Origin: an uncultured Flavobacteriales bacterium | GTDB taxonomy: Bacteria; Bacteroidota; Bacteroidia; Flavobacteriales; Crocinitomicaceae | DNA length: 50,449 nt | Direction: 5' to 3' | NCBI GenBank assembly: GCA_946479985.1 | Contig: CAMLIF010000016.1 | Location: 1 to 50,449 of the forward strand | Shown here: piece after piece, positions 27,481 to 33,900 of the stretch | How the letters are laid out: every line of letters begins with the position of its first letter | Position numbering within the stretch: the stretch's first letter is position 1 | Notes under the pieces: model-generated | What the model was told of the DNA's origin: nothing | Databases searched by the model: none | What the model saw: the letters and a program-made list of their open reading frames with translations, nothing else | Program-made: the position numbers and the translations under genes

Positions 27481-28494
27481 TTATGGAACTTCTACGCGTT
27501 GCAACAATTGTTCAATCAGTTCGTCACTTTTAATACCATCGGCTTCTGCTTCATAGTTCAAACCAATTCTGTGACGCAAAACTTCCAATGCAACCGTTCG
27601 AACATCCTCCGGAATAACGAATGCCCTGTTTTCCAAAAATGCATTTGCTTTAGCTGCCAAAGCCAAATTAATACTGGCTCGTGGTGAAGCTCCGAAAGAA
27701 ATATACTTATTCAATTGGCTTAAACCGGCTTCATGCGGGAAACGTGTTGCATGCACAATGGAAACAATGTATCGTTCAATTTTCTCGTCAAGGTAAATGG
27801 ATCTAACCAGTTTACGGGCAGATAAGATCTGATCTGATGTTAAGATATTGGAAACTGAACTCAAGCCTTCTGTACGAACATTCGAACGGAGAACCAGTTG
27901 CTCTTCCTGTTTTGTCGGGTATGTTAACACTACTTTAAACAAAAAACGATCGACTTGTGCCTCCGGAAGCGGATACGTTCCTTCCTGTTCAATCGGGTTT
28001 TGTGTTGCCAGAACTAAAAACGGTTTCGGCAATGGATGCGTGCTGTCGCCAATAGTAACCTGACGTTCCTGCATTGCTTCCAATAATGCCGACTGAACTT
28101 TTGCCGGTGCGCGGTTAATCTCATCAGCCAATACGAAATTGGCAAAAACAGGACCTTTCTTCACTGCAAACTGTTCCGTTTTCTGATGATAGATCAATGT
28201 ACCAGTAACATCGGCGGGAAGTAAGTCGGGTGTAAATTGGATACGCGAAAAATCACCTGTTACAGCATCGGAAAGTGTTCGGATAGCAAGTGTTTTAGCC
28301 AAACCGGGAACTCCTTCAAGTAAAACATGTCCATCGGCAAGCAGTGCCAGTAATAAAGCGCGAACCATTTTATCCTGGCCTACAATTACTTTTCCAATTT
28401 CCTGGCGTAATTGTTCGAATGAAGCAGCTTCAATTGTGACCTTTTGAGCTAGTTCGTGCAGTTGTTCAGACGGTGTTAGCGGAATTGTATCCAT
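27481..28494 (-). CDS. MoxR-family AAA+ ATPase
   Basis: A 337-residue ATPase, first gene of the Bat operon. Walker A is GVPGLAKT (61-68); Walker B and the following loop are VLADEINRAPAKVQSALLEAMQE; sensor 1 is FLVLATQNPIEQEGTYPLPEAQ. MoxR proteins act as chaperone-like ATPases that help assemble or activate VWA-domain proteins, matching the VWA proteins encoded downstream. A weak CATCTTTG element on the minus strand at 28517-28524 may be part of the promoter. Confidence 0.94.
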   Translation of the reverse strand: MDTIPLTPSEQLHELAQKVTIEAASFEQLRQEIGKVIVGQDKMVRALLLALLADGHVLLEGVPGLAKTLAIRTLSDAVTGDFSRIQFTPDLLPADVTGTLIYHQKTEQFAVKKGPVFANFVLADEINRAPAKVQSALLEAMQERQVTIGDSTHPLPKPFLVLATQNPIEQEGTYPLPEAQVDRFLFKVVLTYPTKQEEQLVLRSNVRTEGLSSVSNILTSDQILSARKLVRSIYLDEKIERYIVSIVHATRFPHEAGLSQLNKYISFGASPRASINLALAAKANAFLENRAFVIPEDVRTVALEVLRHRIGLNYEAEADGIKSDELIEQLLQRVEVP

Positions 28495-28583
28495 AGTGTA
28501 AATTAATCGTAACTCACAAAGATGGAAAAGAAAGCCCGCTGGGGTTTACACGCGTTGTTAATTTATGTTAACCGCCAGATTGT

Positions 28584-29105
28584 TTATTTTATCTCAACCT
28601 TTTTCTGAATTTCTTTATCGTCAAGAGAAAGCGCCAATGAATGTGCTGTTTGACTGTCTTTGTTTGTGATTTTCAAATCAGCGTTGGCATTGATTAGTGC
28701 CTGAACCATTTTCATATTCTGGTTCAATACCGCATACATTAACGCCGTGTTCCCATCCGGGCCCTGGTGGTTTACTTCAGCTTTATTATTCAACAGGAAA
28801 ATTGTGAGTTTCGTGTTATTCTGATATGCAGCGGCAAGAAGCGCGTTTCCTTCGGGAGATAATCCGTTTACATTTGCTCCTTCATTCACAAGAAACTGAG
28901 CGCATTTGGTCTCGCCGCGATAACACGCGATCATTAATGCATCAAATCCCATTTCATTGGTTGCTTTCAGCGTATCAGGGTTCATCTCAATAAGCCGTTT
29001 AAGCTGTTTGATATTTCCTGTCCGTGCAGCGTCAAATACGTCCTGGGTAAAACCTGAAGAGGCAACCAACAAAGAAAATACTGCTAAGACTATCTTAATC
29101 GACAT
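28584..29105 (-). CDS. Secreted ankyrin-repeat protein
   Basis: A 173-residue protein with a signal peptide (residues 1-20, ending SSGFTQ) and about four ankyrin repeats: ARTGNIKQLKRLIEMNP, GFDALMIACYRGETKCAQFLVNEGA, GNALLAAAYQNNTKLTIFLLN and GNTALMYAVLNQNMKMVQALINANA. Ankyrin repeats bind proteins, so a periplasmic binding or immunity-like role is possible but unproven. It overlaps the stop of the preceding T9SS gene by 11 nt, so the two are likely expressed together. Confidence 0.88.
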   Translation of the reverse strand: MSIKIVLAVFSLLVASSGFTQDVFDAARTGNIKQLKRLIEMNPDTLKATNEMGFDALMIACYRGETKCAQFLVNEGANVNGLSPEGNALLAAAYQNNTKLTIFLLNNKAEVNHQGPDGNTALMYAVLNQNMKMVQALINANADLKITNKDSQTAHSLALSLDDKEIQKKVEIK

Positions 29106-31203
29106 AAATACGAACTATTGAAAGTTTAGAAGATCGCTCAACTGCAACTATGTATACCCCTGTTGGGAGCTGATTGAGCTGCGTTGCTGCCTGTTCAATT
29201 TTCTGAACAAGTTTTCCGTTCAAGTCTCTTACTTCTCCCGAAGTAAATGCCGCTTTGATTATTAGTGTAGTCCCATTCCATGAAAATTCGCTGGCACTAA
29301 GTTCTTCCAATCCTGATTCCAGTACTGCTCTGAAATTCCATTCCGTGATATCTGAAATCCCGTCAAAATCATTTCCGCTCAAATCTTCAACAGCATCCCC
29401 GTCAATTAAAACATGCAAATGAGCTTGGAGCTGCAAATCTGTTGGATTCAAAGTAATCACATTGTTGTTTACAGTAACATTTCCAGTTGTTGAATTAAAT
29501 GTTTGCGTAGTCACATTGTCTTCATCGACCAAAAGGAAATCTCCTGCACCTAAGACCACATTTTCACTGAATGTGATTGTTAAATCGCTGGTTAAGTCTA
29601 CATTCTGCTGATCATCTGCCGGACTAAGTGTTACAATAGCCGGAGCAGTGAAATCACCCACGGAAAAATTCCATGTTGTATTGTCTGAGATTCCTGCAAA
29701 ATCGTTCGCCATTAAATCCTCAATAAACCCGGCAGTAATATGCACGTAGTAATCTGTAGATTCTGTCAACGGATTTGTTGGAGTGATGGTAACCGTTGGT
29801 CCGGCAACTACTAATTGCGCAGAACCTGTTCCGAATGACTCGATCAATGTTCCACCCTCATTAAACAATTCAATTGCGCCAATTGCAGAAAGCTGAACAT
29901 CTTCGTTGAATGTTACACTCAATGTTGCATTCGGTGTAATATTGACTGCATCATCTGCAGGAACAAAAGGTGCAACAAGGATTGGAGCAACAATATCATT
30001 GGTATTGAAATTCCAGGTTGTATTATTTGCAATACCGGCATAATTATTTGAGCTCAGATCCTGAATTGCCGTACTCGCGATATGCACATAATAAGAAGTA
30101 TTGATTGTTAAGTCAGTTGTTGGATTGATAGTAACTACAGCTCCTGCAACAGTTAATTGAGGACTTGTAGCAACATCAAACGATTCTACAATTCCGGAAC
30201 CATCAAATAATTCAATTACACCCGTTCCGAATTGTACCGCCTCGCTGAATGTTGCGGTAAGGGTTTGGTTCAAACCAACTCCGCTTGCATTATCAGCCGG
30301 AACAAAAGGAGAAGCAGTTAAAACCGGAGCAACAATATCATTGGTGTTAAAGTTCCAGGTTGTTTCATCTGAAATTCCTGTGAAAAAGTTGTTTGCTGCA
30401 TCTTTGAAAGCTGTTGCATCGATTTGTACATAGTAATCGGTATTCAGCACTAAATTGGCAGGCGGATTATACGAAAATACTGCTCCGGAAATCGTTGCCT
30501 GTGCATTTCCGCTGGAAACCGTTTGAATAACATTATCATTACCATCGTAAAGAACCAATGAACCCGCTCCCCATGAAATTGGTTCGGAGAATACGATATT
30601 GATGTTTGAACTAATACTTACCCCATTAGTATTATCTGCCGGAGTTTTAGAATTTATAACCGGTGGCGTTGTATCTAAAGTTACCCAATTACGCACAATT
30701 CCGCTTGCTCTGTTGGCTGCTCCGTGATATTGCAATTGGTTGGTGGCGCTTGGTCCTTTTGCCCAAAACAAGTTTTGTGTTGTAGAGGCAAAACTGAATG
30801 TTGCATCGTTCGCGTCTCCTGTGCTTAAAGCACGGGAAGCGACAATGGTCCTGTTTCCGCCGGAAACGTCATTTGAAATCACGGTCCAGTCTTGCTGCGC
30901 ATCTACAGTTGGTTCATTTCCCTGTCCGATCATGCGATGATCACGAAGCTGCAGCGGAGCTACGCCGGTTCCGAGTGTTGACCAAATAAGCGCATCATTT
31001 CCTGTTCCCATTCCTGTTCCGAAACCAAACGCTAAAAATCGGTCGGCAGGACCCTGAACTGTAACTGTAATTGTTGTAGGAGTCATTTCCGCGCCAAAAA
31101 ACATTCCGCTTCCTGAAGTAAGTTCAGCAAAAGCAATTTGTTTTACCTGGTTAAACCCGGTGAATGGAACGAACAAAAGAATGAAGATGTAGAATTTAGA
31201 CAT
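29095..31203 (-). CDS. DOMON/Ig-repeat T9SS-secreted protein
   Basis: A 702-residue secreted protein: signal peptide (1-18), an N-terminal region that looks like a DOMON domain (GNDALIWSTLG, LRDHRMIGQG, DWTVISNDVSGG, then QYHGAANR; about residues 20-175), four SbsA/Big_5-type Ig-like repeats of about 110-115 residues (each starting with APxxxxxxPADN and ending with TWNFNTND or variants), and a short T9SS type A C-terminal domain (VRDLNGKLVQ, LPTGVYIVAV). DOMON domains bind haem or sugars, but no haem ligand can be assigned here. The DOMON call is less sure than the rest. Confidence 0.82.
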   Translation of the reverse strand: MSKFYIFILLFVPFTGFNQVKQIAFAELTSGSGMFFGAEMTPTTITVTVQGPADRFLAFGFGTGMGTGNDALIWSTLGTGVAPLQLRDHRMIGQGNEPTVDAQQDWTVISNDVSGGNRTIVASRALSTGDANDATFSFASTTQNLFWAKGPSATNQLQYHGAANRASGIVRNWVTLDTTPPVINSKTPADNTNGVSISSNINIVFSEPISWGAGSLVLYDGNDNVIQTVSSGNAQATISGAVFSYNPPANLVLNTDYYVQIDATAFKDAANNFFTGISDETTWNFNTNDIVAPVLTASPFVPADNASGVGLNQTLTATFSEAVQFGTGVIELFDGSGIVESFDVATSPQLTVAGAVVTINPTTDLTINTSYYVHIASTAIQDLSSNNYAGIANNTTWNFNTNDIVAPILVAPFVPADDAVNITPNATLSVTFNEDVQLSAIGAIELFNEGGTLIESFGTGSAQLVVAGPTVTITPTNPLTESTDYYVHITAGFIEDLMANDFAGISDNTTWNFSVGDFTAPAIVTLSPADDQQNVDLTSDLTITFSENVVLGAGDFLLVDEDNVTTQTFNSTTGNVTVNNNVITLNPTDLQLQAHLHVLIDGDAVEDLSGNDFDGISDITEWNFRAVLESGLEELSASEFSWNGTTLIIKAAFTSGEVRDLNGKLVQKIEQAATQLNQLPTGVYIVAVERSSKLSIVRIYVD
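29984..30021 (-). repeat. DNA repeat in Ig-domain gene, copy 1
   Basis: A 38-nt segment encoding the end of one Ig repeat and the start of the next (TWNFNTNDIVAP). It matches 30326-30363 with only about three differences, indicating recent domain duplication. Confidence 0.7.
30326..30363 (-). repeat. DNA repeat in Ig-domain gene, copy 2
   Basis: Second copy of the 38-nt boundary segment of the Ig repeats, 342 nt from the first, equal to one repeat unit of 114 codons. Confidence 0.7.
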
Positions 31204-31330
31204 AATGAAATATTTGCGATATCAAATGTATTCTATATTCATCTAGAAATCAAAGTTATTGATCTAAATTGATTCACTTTTGAGAAAATAAACTATTTTT
31301 CTTGATAGAACGAAATAATCCAACAAAAGA

Positions 31331-31693
31331 ATGCAGGAACGAAAATGCCAGGAATGCGGTCAGAAGTTGAGTGGCAGAAAAGACCAAAAGTTCTGCTCAG
31401 ATTACTGCCGGAACACTTATAACAATCGGCTGAACGAGGATTCAACCAAAATGATGCAGCGCGTAAATCGCATACTACGCAAGAACAGAAGAATCCTTGA
31501 AGAGCTTAACCCGAAAGGCAAACGAACTGTGGACGCTATCACTTTGGCGGAAGAAGGATTCAATTTCCATTATTTCACCAATACCTATTCAACCCAAAAG
31601 GGAATGGTTTATTATTTCTGTTACGACCAGGGCTATACAAAATTGGAGAACGAGCAATTCTTCTTAGTTCAGAAACAGGATTACGTGAAGTAA
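31331..31693 (+). CDS. Zinc-ribbon-like conserved protein
   Basis: A 120-residue cytoplasmic protein. The N-terminal 30 residues hold a probable zinc site: C7-x2-C10 and C22-x3-C26, within ECGQKLSGRKDQKFCSDYCRNTYNN. A basic helical region follows (RVNRILRKNRRILEELN), then a C-terminal part with FHYFTNTYSTQKGMVYYFCYDQGY. Similar short proteins are common in Bacteroidota, with no known role. The basic helix suggests nucleic-acid contact, but this is inference. Confidence 0.8.
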   Translation: MQERKCQECGQKLSGRKDQKFCSDYCRNTYNNRLNEDSTKMMQRVNRILRKNRRILEELNPKGKRTVDAITLAEEGFNFHYFTNTYSTQKGMVYYFCYDQGYTKLENEQFFLVQKQDYVK

Positions 31694-31708
31694 TTGAAAA
31701 TTCCAAAA

Positions 31709-31749
31709 ATTGAAAAAGGAAAAAGAATGGAAAAATTCATTTTTTCAAT
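31709..31749 (+). terminator. Possible terminator after the zinc-ribbon gene
   Basis: ATTGAAAAA (31709-31717) is complementary to TTTTTCAAT (31741-31749), with a weaker inner stem. The stem is AT-only, so its strength as a terminator is doubtful. Confidence 0.4.
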
Positions 31750-31819
31750 TTATTTCCTGAATGAATCTTAATTTAAGATGCATCCTTAATAGAAGTTCAA
31801 CCTTAATGATTTTCAATTA

Positions 31820-32191
31820 TCAGAGTGTCCATTTCTCCTTGAAAACTTCCATTTTAGGATGGTCTTTCAAGTTCGGCGAACCAACGAACAAGACTTTCTT
31901 ACTCTTGATTCTTTCCAGAAACAATGATAAATGAGATAACGCAACGTTCAATGTTCCACTTAGATCAATCTTATGAATTGCAATCTGATGCTTTTCATAA
32001 TGGTCTCTGATCTCCACAATTCGTTTATCCAAATTGTGATTATCGTGAAAAAGAACAACAGCGTCAACGGGAATATCATCATCCATAATTGGATCAATGA
32101 GTTCCACCGTGAACCCTTTTTCAATGAGTGTAGATTCTATAGTAGTAGTAAATGCTGATTTTTCTTCTAAGAAAATAGTCAATTTTTGCAT
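31820..32191 (-). CDS. Hypothetical protein, receiver-like fold possible
   Basis: A 123-residue cytoplasmic protein starting MQKLTIFLEEKSAFTTTIESTLIEKGF and containing VDAVVLFHDNHNLDKRIVEIRDHYEKHQIAIHKID. The alternation of hydrophobic strands and helices resembles a small alpha/beta fold, reminiscent of a receiver domain, but the usual acidic pair and phosphoacceptor are not convincingly present. I do not recognise the family. It is monocistronic. Confidence 0.65.
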   Translation of the reverse strand: MQKLTIFLEEKSAFTTTIESTLIEKGFTVELIDPIMDDDIPVDAVVLFHDNHNLDKRIVEIRDHYEKHQIAIHKIDLSGTLNVALSHLSLFLERIKSKKVLFVGSPNLKDHPKMEVFKEKWTL

Positions 32192-32281
32192 GTATCCTAC
32201 GTGTATTTTTAATTCCCGTGATTAACTTAATGGGTCTTTTTTTACTGCTGAAATGATTCTCGTTCACATCAAAAGCGGATG

Positions 32282-32289
32282 CAAAAGTA
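32282..32289 (-). promoter_or_regulatory. Possible -7 element for gene 31820-32191
   Basis: TACTTTTG on the minus strand matches TAnnTTTG. It implies a leader of about 85 nt before the ATG at 32191. Confidence 0.4.
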
Positions 32290-32349
32290 ATACAAAGTTT
32301 AACAGTAGAATAGCAATTGACACAAGAAATTTAACCAAATACTAAAATA

Positions 32350-33747
32350 TTAATGATATCCGAGTATTCTAAGGAAGTCGGCAGCGGTTTGTTCTTGTGA
32401 AAATACTTCGGTCTGAATCTTACCCTGATCATCTCTGCGAATGAGTATGTGCTTGGGTTCCGGAATTAAACAATGTTTCAATCCACCAAATCCACCAATA
32501 GTTTCCTGATAAGCTCCGGTGTTAAAAAAGCCAATATAGAGCGGTTTGTTTTTATCAAACTTTGGCAGGTAAATAGCATTGGAATGTTGCTCAGAATTGT
32601 AATAATCATCCGAATCACAGGTTAAGCCCCCTAATAATACACGTTCATAATCGTCATTCCACCTGTTAATTGCAAGCATGATAAAACGCTGATTGATTGC
32701 CCAGGTATCCGGAAGGTTTGTCATGAATGAGCTATCAATCATATTCCATTTCTCGCGATCGTTTTGCTGTTTCTGGTGCAGGACGTTAAAAATGGCCCCT
32801 CCGCTTTCTCCAACGGTAAACGATCCGAATTCCGTAAATATATTCGGTTCAGGAATATCATTGTCTGAACAAACACGTTTCACCTGCATCAGGATCTCTC
32901 TTACCATGTAAGCGTAGTCAAAATCAAACTGCAGCGATTTCTTGATCGGGAATCCACCGCCGATGTTCAATGAATCAAGCGACGGACAAACTTTTTTCAG
33001 ATCCGAATAGATTTTCAAACACTTCGTTAACTCATTCCAGTAATACGACGTATCGTTAATTCCTGTATTAATGAAGAAATGCAGCATTTTGATCTCCACT
33101 CTCGGGTTATCCTGAATAAACGCTTTGTAAAACGGAACTATTTCACGGTAGCGAATTCCTAAACGGGAGGTATAGAACTCAAATTTCGGCTCTTCCTCGG
33201 AAGCAATTCGAATTCCGATCTTGATAGAATGATCGCCTGTCAAATCAATCAAATCATGAATTTCGGTAGTATTATCCACCACCGGAATCACGTTTAAACG
33301 ATCCATATTGATCAAATCTGCAATATTCTGAATGTACTCTTTCGGTTTAAAACCGTTGCAGATCACAAAACTTCCATCTTTCAGTTTTCCATCGGAATAC
33401 AGCTTCTTTACAATATCGATATCAAAAGCCGAAGATGTTTCAATGTGCACATCGTTTTTCAAAACCTCGTCCAAAACGAAAGAGAAATGAGAGCTTTTGG
33501 TACAATAGGAATAAAAATAGTTCCCGGAGTAACCCATATTGTTCATGGCTTCCCGGAACCAACCTTTGGCCCTTTGAATGTTGTAGGAAATCTGCGGAAG
33601 ATAATTGAATTTTAACGGCGTGCCGTATTCTTCAATCAAACGCATCAAATCAATTCCGTGGAATAATAATCGCTCTTCGCGAAGCTGAAATTCGTCTTGT
33701 GGAAAATCAAAAGTTTGATCAATCAGATCAATGTATTTCGTTCTCAT
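32350..33747 (-). CDS. speA: Arginine decarboxylase (fold III PLP type)
   Basis: A 465-residue decarboxylase of the alanine-racemase-like fold, catalysing arginine to agmatine, the first step of one polyamine route. The PLP lysine is K84 in YSYCTKSSH. A glycine-rich phosphate loop is at NIGGGFPI, and the active-site cysteine region is GLTCDSDDYY. It is shorter than E. coli SpeA (about 650 residues), as is usual for the Bacteroidota form, which lacks the inserted helical bundle. It is annotated as arginine rather than ornithine or diaminopimelate decarboxylase from the overall Bacteroidota-type sequence; activity is not proven. Confidence 0.83.
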   Translation of the reverse strand: MRTKYIDLIDQTFDFPQDEFQLREERLLFHGIDLMRLIEEYGTPLKFNYLPQISYNIQRAKGWFREAMNNMGYSGNYFYSYCTKSSHFSFVLDEVLKNDVHIETSSAFDIDIVKKLYSDGKLKDGSFVICNGFKPKEYIQNIADLINMDRLNVIPVVDNTTEIHDLIDLTGDHSIKIGIRIASEEEPKFEFYTSRLGIRYREIVPFYKAFIQDNPRVEIKMLHFFINTGINDTSYYWNELTKCLKIYSDLKKVCPSLDSLNIGGGFPIKKSLQFDFDYAYMVREILMQVKRVCSDNDIPEPNIFTEFGSFTVGESGGAIFNVLHQKQQNDREKWNMIDSSFMTNLPDTWAINQRFIMLAINRWNDDYERVLLGGLTCDSDDYYNSEQHSNAIYLPKFDKNKPLYIGFFNTGAYQETIGGFGGLKHCLIPEPKHILIRRDDQGKIQTEVFSQEQTAADFLRILGYH

Positions 33748-33833
33748 CGGCTACCTTGAGTGGGCTCTTACGAGCGTCCTACAAAAAAGTTAACAGTTTA
33801 CCAAAAAATATACGCCCGCGCGGATAATCGTGG

Positions 33834-33841
33834 CAAAGGTA
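33834..33841 (-). promoter_or_regulatory. -7 element for speA
   Basis: TACCTTTG on the minus strand, an exact consensus match, about 86 nt upstream of the ATG at 33747. Confidence 0.5.
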
Positions 33842-33900
33842 GAGAAAGATTAGAGAGTTGGGGCTAAAAAGATGTAAAAAATATCATGGAATAAAACCGG

